From Penicillium oxalicum (lineage: Eukaryota; Ascomycota; Eurotiomycetes; Eurotiales; Aspergillaceae): 64,000 nt of DNA. Position 1 is the first letter of the stretch, and each line of letters starts with the position of its first letter. Location of the stretch: the NCBI RefSeq assembly GCF_001723175.1, contig NC_064650.1:3906001-3970000 (forward strand). Reading direction: 5' to 3'. The notes below the pieces were generated by a model. The model was given only the letters and a program-made list of their open reading frames with translations. It was not told where the DNA came from and did no database searches. Shown piece after piece: positions 11,807-23,478 of the stretch. A program made the translations under genes and the position numbers.

Positions 11807-14042
11807 AGGTAAGGCCAATCAGGCGGGCAGTGGAGTTGACTGGACAGTGGATACAACGCACACCTGTGGACAAGCCCACTAGGACCACGAGCTGTGGAGG
11901 TTCCGGGATTCCTACGCTTCCCTCGATCGGGTTTAGGCGTCGAGGACCAAAAAAGTGGACACGACGAGAAAGGGAAAAAAATGAAAAATGAAAAAAATTC
12001 AATAATGAGGGAAAATGAAAAATGGAAATAAAATTGATCAAGATAGTGCCATATTCATCAGACTACCGGGGCTTCATAGGCCAGGATGAGCCGACCGGTG
12101 CTAGGATTATTGAAATAAAGATTGGAAGATCGACTAGTGAGGAAGGGATCAGGTGAGAGCGAAACGAGACCAATTACTCGAGGCCAAGGGCGTAGGTAGA
12201 AAGGAGATAGGGTGCACGCTGCTGAGGAGGCTGTGAGAGGAGCTACTGAATCTACTTCGTAGGTGACGGTAGGAGGTTGAGGTTGGTGAGCCTGAGCCAC
12301 TAGACAGAGCTTCTGACGAGAAATCCCCTCCCAAGAACGATAGGGAGAGCGTGAAAAAAAGAGCCCCAAGAATTCAGATTGATATCCCCCATATGATTGA
12401 GAGATCGTTAGTCATCCAATACAAGAATCAAAATTCGAAATTCGATGGGGGAAAAAAGAACTCATGGACGACAAATCAACATACATATTACGGTGCATGG
12501 AATCATGACAGAATGGGTTCCTCTTTTATTTATTTCCTAATTCTTACCAAGAAAAGAAAGAGGTTGGTTGGACCGGTCCACCCTTTGTGTTCCCAGCCAG
12601 TCCAACCTCAGTTGGGGCGTGTGTGTACTTCCATCAAGTAAACGGCTAGCGGGAAATCGTGGCGGGGGGATGCGCCAAAGGACTTAGTACCTAACCTTGA
12701 GAACTTTACCAAGTCGGTAGGGACTCGGGAGCAACGGGGCTTGGTTTTTCATGATTTCTTTTTTTTTTCGGATATCTTTCAAGGTATTGTCACAACCGTA
12801 CCGAATGGAAGAACTGGTGATCTTGGGCCATGCGCTTCTGGTTAGTGTCAGGATTGTACACCCTCGTGGAGCCCTGTTGCTCAGCGAAAGAAGCTTGCGC
12901 CATGAGAGATACCTGGAGATGACCATATTGCCAGCTTCATCTGATGAATGTGAAAGGGCGTGAAATGTCCGCGATCTTGGGGAAATATCGAGGGCATCAC
13001 GAAAATCATGCATCCAAGTGGTCACGTTGATCCTGGAGCTAAGCACGGTCATCCCATGGGTACTCCGTGACCCGGTCCCAGCAGGAAGAGGTCACACCTC
13101 TTCCGAGGTGCGACGATGCATAATTCCATGCTTCCAAGACTAGTATCACACCAAGACGCTCTCAACGGGGAGATGTTTCCTCTCAGAGTGTGGGGTGACC
13201 CTCTGGAGGTTTCTGAACCCCTGTCACCTGATCGTCCATCACGGCCAATTTCCGCCATTTTACTCACTCCAGAGCCCACGGCACCTGGAGGGAGGAAAAG
13301 ATTCCAGGAGAAAGGTCGCAAGGGTCAAAGGAGTTGCCAATAAACCATCACGGTCCTTGTATACTCAAGGGGCGTGGTCGTGGGCTCTCCCACACAAAGA
13401 GGTCCTGAAAGGCTGCAAGTACAACTTCTGCTGGGACCATCCAAACTACAAAGTGGTGGAGGTGCGCGTCCCGAATGGTCCGACCGGGCAGATCCTCAAA
13501 CCCTCTTCTCGCCTGCCTCTCCTGCTGATTTGCGGGACAGAGTGTACCAATTATTTCACTACCCCGAATGTGGTCCCCTCGTGGCTCACCTCATGCATTT
13601 TCATGCTGTCGAGTCTATTGCTCAGTACCTCCCTAACGCTCCCGGGATGATGTTTTCAAGGGGAAAATCATTGGCCAATTGGCCACTGCCGTATGGATCT
13701 AAATGCCAAGAAGGGTGTTGAGGCCAGGCAGATGGCTATGAAAACAGTACAGACGCTCCAACAGACCAGAGTCCCTGATCTGTACCCTCGAAGCCAGAAA
13801 GTGGGTAGACCCCAACGAAAAGAAAAAGGTGGAAAGGAAAGGACAGAAAATAGGTTCGGGCTCGGAATAGATACTAATCAGGCGGCCTGCGCCGCGCGAA
13901 AAAGTGGACCCTCACTATGGCCGACCGGTATACTCCTTACCAACAGAGAAGGGATAGGCAGTCCATACAGCAGCGGTGGTGTGGAGGGTGAGCCCGTGTC
14001 TGCCCCAAAAAACCCCGTCATGAGGAAAAGCCAAATGGTCGT

Positions 14043-14062
14043 GAGAGAGAGAGAGAGAGAGA
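14043..14062. repeat. (GA)10 microsatellite
   Basis: Ten uninterrupted GA dinucleotides in the gene-free region; no gene context. Confidence 0.85.
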
Positions 14063-15790
14063 GGTAGGAGTGCAGAGGCAGGGCTTCCTCACAAGTTCAC
14101 AGCATCGATCTCAGCTTCCAGTGCCCGACTGCAGCCCTGTGCTCAGTTGCTCACGATGGCTGACCAATTATTGGTAACCGATCAAGTCATGACCTCACTT
14201 GGACCCTCGTCAGCTCGACTGGATTTTCCGAATTGGTCGGTGACGAACGACGCCCCGTCCCATCGATACTGAATTGTAGAATAACGCACGGCGTCTGCGC
14301 CAACACTGGCGAGCAGTAGCGTCGCGTGCATCGTGCGGTTTGGCCCTCCCAAAAAGAACCGACCTTTGCGGGGATCAGTAAATTTGTTTGTGCGTGATGC
14401 TGCCACGCATTTATACACGCTTTGGCCCTTGGTCTTGTCTAAGGTTTTGGGCTGAGATGCGCCGCCAATCAGCATCGGAATCATCAGAACCTCCAGGGCT
14501 GATGACCATCGGAATTTAACTCAACCAGGATAGCCTGGCATTTTTAGAAGCATCGAAGGTCCTTCTTGACCGATGGCCTCAGAACATGGCAGACAGCCTC
14601 ACCACTGATCCTCGAACTCCCGTGCGAATTGTGAAATAAGACACCCGTCCCTACCGTATTCCAAGGAGCCTTCCTGTCAGACTGCAGCCTGTGTACCACT
14701 ACTAGTTGGCAAGCTGCCGACCTATCCAATGGCCAGTGCAGTGATTACATCACTTCTCAGCAGACGCATCTCCGATTGCGAGATTATCTGATGGCCGAGG
14801 AAGCCGAGGGCTTGAAAAGGTGTCAAAAAAGAACCCAAGTATTTTTACAGCAGATACACGATGATGATTTGACAAGGTTGTTCGTAATCTCATTGACTGT
14901 GCTGGGGAAGCCCCAGATTCAACAGGTCAAAGATCGTCGCATCCCATCTGTATCAGAATTGCCGGGATACTGACCGGCTGAGCTCCATTCTTCATTCCTC
15001 TCCATGAGGGGTACAGGGCTATCGGTTCTGAGGATTGTACAGCAGTTGGTTTTGTTGAAGCGAACGTCTTGAAGAGCGGACGGTCGGGATTCCGCTATGG
15101 CGGGGACGACCTAGCAAATATGTTATCGTTACCTACAAAGGTTCCCGTGCGAGGATATTTAAAGGCAAGTTCCATGGAAACCACACCAATAGCCCAGGCA
15201 CCAGGTAGGTCATGTTCAAGGTTGTCCACCTGAGAATGAACTTGAACCTCTGCCTTCACATCACGGCAAGTTCTTTTTCAAAAGCACTCTCTGATCTATC
15301 AACGATCGGATGATTTTCATGAAAGACGGTGTCCTTGAGCCCACTTGCTCTGTATTTTTTTTACCCTTGTTCAAGATCAAGTGTCGGAATCCCTCATGGC
15401 TCCTCGTACAGTATACTTCTCCAAATCCTCACAAACTCCACAGAATCTGTCTACTCATTGGAACCTCGACGGTGCTTAGGTTTTCCTGATGAGAGCGTTA
15501 GTCCCCAGTGTCCCCACAACTTGATCGCCCACAGTCATCCTATTGGCTCCATCCAATTCTCTCCTCTTTTTTTCGTCTTGTCGGCTCGGCCGACCGACGC
15601 CCTGCTGGCTACAGCCAATCCTCGTGGGATCCTCCTCTTGCCTGTGTAAAATTGTACTGGACCGTGGGATTCTATGACCACGGGGTGCAGCAGACAAGCA
15701 GCATCCCTCTTCTCCACTTCGAAGCGCATTAGGATACGAGCGGTGATTCCTTTCACAGCCACAGTTCCGACGACCCTAACGCTGTGGGTT

Positions 15791-15844
15791 GGCTTTTTCT
15801 ATTTTCTTTTTTCTTTTTCTTTTACTTTTATCTTTTTTTTTTTT
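15791..15844 (+). repeat. T-rich pyrimidine tract
   Basis: About 54 bases almost wholly T with scattered C and few purines, ending in twelve T. Such tracts often precede transcription starts in filamentous fungi, but no plausible coding region follows on the plus strand. Confidence 0.6.
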
Positions 15845-17600
15845 GAGTGTTTAGAACCAGGTGCTGACATCACACCGACCACTAGCTCGCTACACATCAC
15901 CTCGAATCGAATCATAGCATCGACCAGGCGAACCCCGGAAATTTCCATTTTGGGTTATCGCAGAAACCATGATTGGCTCTTTGTCACGTCTCACTGATAA
16001 TATTACTAAGTCCACGAGTCACGACACACCCACCTCTCCAGATCGAACCCCCTCCAGTCCAAGTGAAGGGGGTAGCACTAGCCACGGGTTTCGCTCTTCC
16101 CTGTCAACTGCCCACCGAGCTCTCTGCAGTTCTGCACTAGATCTGCAACCGGTGTGGTATATCTCATTTACAGATCGCTGATACAGGTCCGCTCATGTGG
16201 AGAAATCAGGCAGGGTGGAATTCGAAAGAGGGGGAGATTGCTACGGATTGCTCTGGGTCGACGTGCTCACAACGGACGGCTTGGGTTGGTTTTTGCTATA
16301 AGGGAGAAAAAGTGTCCTGAGTCCTGGACCAATTTGGACCAGATAGAGAGCATGATGGACTCGAGGTTTGGGAATCGGAATTGGAGTCGTTGGGGCCGGA
16401 AACCCTCCGAGTGCGATAGCTCCATCCCTCAGGACGATGGAAGGGAGAGAGTTGCGATTCATCGTCGCTCGGGGGGACCACAGGTGAGAGAGCAATTGGG
16501 TCACGACCCTGCTCTGCCTAAGCTCTCCTTCACCTCATACAATCTTCGACAGGACACATACTACCGTGCCCTGCAGGACTGACAAGTTCGTCAGATGCAG
16601 CTTCGTCGCAGATGAACAGCATGGACGACGGAACCAAGCTCCAACCTAACTGGGAAGGCCGACCAGGGCGGAGGCTCACTCAACTAAGCCCATCTAAACA
16701 TAGTACGCCTTGCAGCTGAGAGGGGCTCTTGTAGCCTGATCGAGCAAGGTCAAGTGGAGTCGTGATTGGCAACGGGACAAGCAGACTTCACCAGCTCTCC
16801 CGATCCACTGGGTTCTCTTGCCTATCATTAGAGATGGAAGTACCGAAAGTTCAAATCCTCTCCAAGTGACCCACTGGACCGTCGATTCAGAAGCCGACCG
16901 TGGACGGGGATGCCCCGAGTTCCTTGGGTCCCGGAGTGTCCCCTTTGATCCCTGGCCCTGCATCTTTGCGCAACGCTCGCGCTGCCCAGTGTCCACTTCC
17001 CACTGCACTGCATGATGTACTCTGCAAAGCGCCAAGTCCAAACTGGCATCGACTCTGCCGGATCAGTGTCCTGTGCATCGGGGTCTCCTACAGTACACAG
17101 CAGCCACGGCCACAATCTACTGACAAAGAAAAAGAGAATAAACCACACCGTCACTCTCATTCCCACGCTGCACTGCGACCTTGACGCCTTGCTCGACATC
17201 TGCAGTCCCGCGCCTAACGTTCGAATGGTCGTGGTTCTCGGAACGTGGCAACCTACTTCTGAATCAAAATGTCAAATCCAGCTTGTTCTCCTCGACTCTA
17301 CTGTCAGATCATCTCCTGTAGTAAGCATTGACAACATGACCTCACTTGATTTTCAACTCTGATCCATTCCAAATAGCGTTGGCTGGACACCCTTGGATAG
17401 AGTCGGTGAGGCCGTAACATCCTTCCTAACACGGACATGGATCGAAAAGGAGTCCCATCACAGAAGATGGATCATGGTCAACGACTCGAAACCAGTACCA
17501 CTACCACTACGAGTAGTAGCATGTTCCAGAGATGCTTGTACCACACGACTGTAGACCGGACCGTATGTCGGGGGTGTTTTCCCCTACAGATCGACAATAC

Positions 17601-17621
17601 ACAGTGTGTATTACACACTGT
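17601..17621. other. 21-bp near-perfect palindrome
   Basis: The arms ACAGTGTGTA and TACACACTGT are exact reverse complements around a single central T. The sequence could be a dimeric protein-binding site or a small hairpin. It lies in the middle of the gene-free region. Confidence 0.6.
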
Positions 17622-18303
17622 ACCCTGCTGCGCCACCTCAGTACCTTGCTTTGTGGATGTTTAGTTTTCCCCTCCTTTGGATCACCCGAGTCTGACCACT
17701 GCCTCTTGGAACTGTGGTTCCGCACCATCCCACCACGGCTCGTCTGCCCTGCGCACAAGCAGAATGCAACCCTGGCTCGGGTGATCGTGGCGGCGTCCCC
17801 GGACGGTGATCATCGGATGCAGAATTTACCCGATAGCTCCCCGTGCGAAGGTACTCGCATACTGTATCCGACTATCCGTATGCGCCGACAAACGGGCGAC
17901 AGATCTCAGGTCGAAGACGCAAAGCATACAATACTACATAGTAGAGACTTCTTGTGAAATCTACCACGTAAACACTCCAGACTAGAAAATAGGCACCAAT
18001 CACATGGGGCTCATCTAGAAAGAGAAAAGTGGGAGAAAGGGCGTAAAAGTAAGGTTTTCCCCCTCTACCATGATCGGTAAGGCTTGCGCGATTTGTGTGA
18101 ACGCTTCACGATCGATATCCATACGCTAATCCAATAGGCATTGGGTACGAAATTGCATTTTCAGACGCGGTACCGCCTGTTCGCTAGGATCATTCGATAG
18201 AATTCGAGCTAGGGTTGCTAAGTTCAATAGGAACCTACTTTATCTGACTGTTCACCCTACCACAGGGCGTGCCTGTGTGGCTGGTGTAATGTAACCAACC
18301 GCG

Positions 18304-18370
18304 CTTCTTTTTCTTATCCTCTCTCTCCCCTTCTTTTTTTGGAATTCTTTTTTTTTTTTTTTCACCCCCC
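18304..18370 (+). repeat. CT-rich tract
   Basis: Roughly 65 bases of C and T interrupted mainly by one GGAA, including a run of fifteen T and ending in six C. Resembles the pyrimidine-rich zones found just upstream of fungal transcription starts, but no credible gene follows. Confidence 0.55.
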
Positions 18371-21342
18371 TTGTGATCTCACTTTTACGCGAGACCTGGA
18401 AGGGTTTTACTTGATGGATGGTTCCCAACTAAAGATGGTGGTGATGATCATTCCCGTTAACTGGTTCATTTTTTCCCCCCATCTCTTGTCCAGTCATGTT
18501 GATCCGCTGATGGAACGGTTGGCACTGTAGTGGTTCTCGAGGATGTGGAGTGCACTCTTCCACAATTACCCGCGGACCTAACACAACCAGTCGGACCTTT
18601 TTCTCGTGGGTCCTGTCGATTCTCTGGGTCATGGTTGATCGCGAAAAATTAATGGGTTCTCTTGGATTGCTTGAGAAGGTTCGACTTGGGCCTTCCATGA
18701 ACAGGCACATTTCATGTTATCGAATGGCGCGTGAGCGGTGTGTCCGATCGGGGAGGGCAAATTTCAGTCTTATTTTTGTCCTGTCATGTCATCTGTGCTG
18801 AATGCACTCGGTCGCCACATACGGCGAGTGGGCAGTGGGCACGGGCTACATACAATTATACATTGATCCAAATAATCCATTTTCAACGAACAAGCGAGTG
18901 TTCATACGCCCGGGATTGATACTCCTAGAGGCCCCTTTGCCTATCTTTAGATGCCAAAGGTCCATACATGCCCGGTTTTGGGCAGTTGATGTAATGCTGA
19001 GAGTGATTTAGTCATGTCAGCACTAAGCATGTCCAAGTATGACCAATTTGATATCAGTATTGACCAGTCGAGTGGCTTTGACGCCTCCTGTCCAATTCTT
19101 GAATGGAAGCTTCGGGAACCCGATTTATGTTCAGTATAGGGCTCGATGGGCTCCCTGGTTGGCTGATGAAACATTTTTGATATATGTGGAATGAACTTTC
19201 ATACCTTAGGTGCCAGTCTTGCGCCACTTGACCGGGCCGCCCGTTCAAAAATCAATTGAACAGCCCTAGGCTGTTTCCACTCAAGTCCCAATCGATGACT
19301 TCATGGAGGACTAAATATATTCACCATTCTAGCCAGAGGAAGGGGGCAGTCACCCCCACTCTCTTCCAAAGATTCCTTTTTTGATTCCAAGACGAGACTG
19401 TGTCTACCAAGTTAGTGACAGATGGGAAGTGGAGGTTCCAGCGGGCAATTTTTGTCCGTGCAAACTTGACCGTTGCCACCTCAGTTGGGTATGTGTTTCG
19501 GACATCCCGCTCAAGATCAGCAAGTCGGGTGGGAATGGCGGCTGCTCGGTCCGCATAGAAATAAAATCTTGTACAGTAGTATCTCCGAGGTTCCATGTGG
19601 ATTACTGATGCAGGTGGATTTTCAGGCACGCCTACAGACCGGCAGTAGAGGCAACCTCAGCACAGTATACAATTATACACGAAGAAATATACATCTGGTA
19701 GCCGTGGATTTAAGACTCCCGAATATTCACAGTACTATCCACCTCCTAGTGCCAAAAGATTATCATTAATATGATCCCAGATGTCACAGAGCAACGTGGT
19801 GATCAGGCTGGCCCAAAAAAAATTGTTCAACACACATATCTATTTGTATCCATTCTATAATAGTGGACCTTCAATTCCATTGGAGCCTTGGATATGTCAA
19901 CCATAGATTTGGACACTTCCGGTTGCCTCAGGCATGTCTCGAGGCGCTGTTCCGGCAAGTGAAAGCCCGGGGCCGTTGCTCAACACGGACATGGACAATA
20001 GAAGCACCCGCAATCACGATTCACGATATGCTAAGATTAGCCACAATCTGCGCCCAAATATGAAGGAAAATACCTATCATTTTGATAAAATAGCACTTCT
20101 CGAACTTAAATTTTTTTTAAAAAAAAATACATAGACAACCACGGAGCTCTGTTTTCACTTGCTGAGTATTGGGTCATTGCACAAGATCCGTGGTTAGCCC
20201 CGGGCGCACCCTCCAGAGACGGGAGAGATGTACATTATTATACAAGACGTCAAGTGTCTACGTCAATATCAAATGTACGGGCTGTTCACACCAAACTGTT
20301 TGCCCGTCGCAAAGACACGGATGTTTATGGGGGCATTAGAGTTTTGACCCCCAAGCCAAGTGGAGTAGGCAACAAGTCCCGTTTTCAGAACCGCGTTTGA
20401 TCTCAAGTTACTGATTATTCTCGTCACTTTCCCTGAAACCTCTCTCCCCAGTCGGGGCCGAAATCTCAAAAGAGATCGACTCAAGGATATCTATCTGCAT
20501 TCTCCTCGGACTAAATCTGGATTTACACTTTCATGACGATCCCACGAGAACAGTAGCCAGGACAGTCTCTCTTTTTTTTTTTTTTCCCTTTCTCTGCTCA
20601 TAGGTTGCTTTGCGACTATCCTCACGAGTTCTAAAAAAACATCCCAGAGAAAAACAAAAACAAAAAGTGTGTGACTCCTCGAGAGATAAGAAGCGATCAG
20701 ACTTGGAGGGTCATTCTGCCACAAGTCTAACAAAAAGAAAATGTAGACTTCGCGCAAACGCATACACAACGTCGTGAGCCGGTCGTTGGTTACCAAAGTT
20801 CGTATTCCGGATTGTCAAGCAAGATCAAGGGTACCAAAGCAGGCGGCCCAGCCCCACAAGCCCTTGGCCTTGATTAACTGAGAATCGTCTAGCGTGTTTT
20901 GGTTTAGCCTACCACTGCCAGGGTTTCGGCGCGCCAACCTTATTGGACTTGTCCTCCGATTGTCCAATCTGATCCGCCTTCGGACGAATTTGGTACCGTA
21001 ATTCCGAGACCTGGTTCCTGAACGGTTCTTGTTGGTAAGGGAGCAGCTTTGCGGAAATATTGTGGCCTAGAGGATTCGCTTTCAAAGTTAAGCTTTTGTA
21101 TTTGCAGGCAAAGGGTTTTCATATAATATCTCTCTCTATTTCGTGATAGGCCCATTAGTCAAAAGATTGACAGAAGATCAAGGAAATTCACTAGACTTGA
21201 AGGTGTAAAAAACTGTAATGATGCAGTTGCGATGGCCTGGATTGTAGAGAGAGATTGGAAGATTCAAGTCTGACGCGGTCGGCGCCAACGGGGTGATTGT
21301 TACAGTCCGGCGCAGCACGTTGGGCAGCGAGTCATGACCGGT

Positions 21343-21363
21343 GTGACCCGTGACCCGTGACCC
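21343..21363 (+). repeat. Triple tandem 7-bp repeat (CGTGACC-like)
   Basis: TGTGACC-CGTGACC-CGTGACC, three head-to-tail copies with one mismatch in the first. Regular seven-base spacing could give closely stacked binding sites for a monomeric factor. Confidence 0.65.
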
Positions 21364-23453
21364 ACGAAATCCACCAAATCTGCGTGCCATAACTTACTGT
21401 GTACGTGCTTCTCAGCCGCGTATGGTGATCAACGATACCCGAGGGTTTGCGCAGGGGCCGCTGGCAATTTGACCCTTTGGCGATTATTGTCTGCAGACGC
21501 GTGGGGACCAGGCACGGGGTACGTTCGTCAGGTGAAAGCAAACTCGCTGCAGGTGACGTTAATCTTGATGGCTGGGGGAGGGGAGAAAAGAGGGAGGAGG
21601 GGGGAGCACACGGGGGTAAATGTTTCAAGGAATCCTTCAATTGAATCGGTACCTGCATGAAGTTTATCATGCGATGGTGCATATCCCTTTGAAGTTCGTG
21701 TGGTCCAACCCAGTGAAACTATCCATACACTTTCTTTTTGGAGAAGGCCCGAGGCCGGTTGGTACATTGACTAAGTTCAATATCCACGACACAAAGTCAT
21801 CAAAAACTCTCTTGGGCTGGTACCTTGCATGGAGACGATTCTCAACGCTCGAATTCTATGGTGCGATCAAGGTGAAACCGGAATCAACTCTTGCCAGGAA
21901 CCCTTGCTGCTTTTTTTTTAAAAATAAATTGTCAGTGGTCTTGGAGCAGAGACAGGGCGTGGTCTCAGTAATGACATTGGTCCCTCGACCAAGTAGGAAT
22001 GACATGGACACGCTGACGGAAGTTGGCCGCTCGTCGTATTTCGTGTCACAGCGAAGGCCAAGAGGGATAGAGAGAGATCAACAAAGAGCCTGGAAAGGAT
22101 AGGACCTCCCTTCATGGTAACCCGACAGGAGCTTTGATGTCCGTCCCGGACGAGCAGAATTCAATACTGCTACCTACAAGGCAACGTCTAAGTCTAGCAG
22201 TTGCTCCGGCCTTTCGCCCCTCGTTCTTGCTCTGACATTCGGTGAATCCATGATGCCGGGTCTGCTAGTAAGAGAGAGACCATACTGAATTAAGCTGTGC
22301 TTTATGGACTGCCCTTCGGGCTGCCGGGAGGGAATGCAAACCCTTCCGCTAGTAAAAATGGATAACAAAACGTGAAATTTTCGTGTCTCTCCAAAGAGGG
22401 AAGAAGGAAGCCCACGAATCTGCATTCAGCATTGACCACCCGAGGTTGCTAGGCTCGAGGGTGTGGTCCCTGCATTTTTCCAACGAGTCCCGGAGTACCC
22501 AAGGTGTTGACAAGTCCGGTGGCACTAAGTTTCATGTTTAACCCAGTCCAGTTAGACTCGAGGAATTAGGGGGCCCAGATACCCGGATTGTTGGCTTTAT
22601 GAAATTCTATGGGGATTTCGAGGGATAGACCACTAGACCGTCTACTGTCTAGCATCTCGGCCTACTCTCCCAAGTCAGTCGAGGGGCTAGAGGCTATATC
22701 TTTGGACGCTGGACAGGATTCTCAAATACCGAGAGACTACAGCTCTTCAGCGCATAGACACACGCCCCCCTTCCGAGTTTCATGGCCAACAAGTGCCGGG
22801 ACTACCGGACAATTTCCGATGGGGTTCCCAACGGAAAAGCACTCGCTACATTTCAGGAACAAAAGAAAAAGGACCTCCTTTAGCGTCAGGGTTCTTTTGA
22901 AAACCCACCTACTGAGGGATTTGCTAAATCAGATCATTTGTCATTGCGTTCATTGTTGTACAGTCATCGCTTCAGCCGGGCTCATCCCCCATACGAAGCT
23001 TCTAAGGGAAAACGTGATGAGACAATACAGCAGAGTAAGCACTTTGATGACTCTGATTGTCGGGGGCGATTCGGTTTGTCTGGCTTGTTATACTCATCCT
23101 GCAAGTGAGAGACGTGAAGAAGGGCGATTTTAAGTTGCCTCGGGAATTAAAAAAAGAAACAGTCACCTAAATCCTGGCGAGTGTCGAGTCCACGTGGCAG
23201 ACGGTACAGCGGATACTATGGAGCTTTTTCACCTGTCGTGGGGCAAAGTCATACAGACCATGTGGGCAGCAGCTTCGTCGTGGGCTTGCGGGACCTAGTG
23301 ACGGGGAGCTTCAGTCGAGAATCCCGGTGCAATTGTGCTTATGGAGAATTTCAGGGACGCCGATCAATGCGGCACTTGCTTGTGGAGGTTAGATTAGCTG
23401 TTCCAGCCATCTCAAAGGCTAAAAGGAGCCGAAAATTCTGGCGAGGTAGCTCT

Positions 23454-23478
23454 CCACATCCACATTCACATCCACATA
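23454..23478 (+). repeat. CCACAT-type short tandem repeat
   Basis: About four copies of a CCACAT/TCACAT hexamer in a row. A small simple-sequence tract in the gene-free region. Confidence 0.65.

Noticed and set aside
13195..13650. 151-codon plus-strand frame in the medA desert
   Set aside because: No domain, no signal peptide, no splice continuation and ordinary composition; frames of this size are expected by chance in 19 kb.
16830..16875. GTTCAAATCCTC, resembling a tRNA B-box
   Set aside because: No matching A-box or cloverleaf arms could be drawn around it.
18850..19679. The 13-mer ATACAATTATACA at 18850-18862 and again at 19667-19679
   Set aside because: A few shared 13-mers are expected by chance in 19 kb, so this is not evidence for a regulatory repeat.
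22609..23133. 174-codon plus-strand frame, the longest in the desert
   Set aside because: Amino-acid composition looks random and there is no recognisable motif or neighbouring exon.
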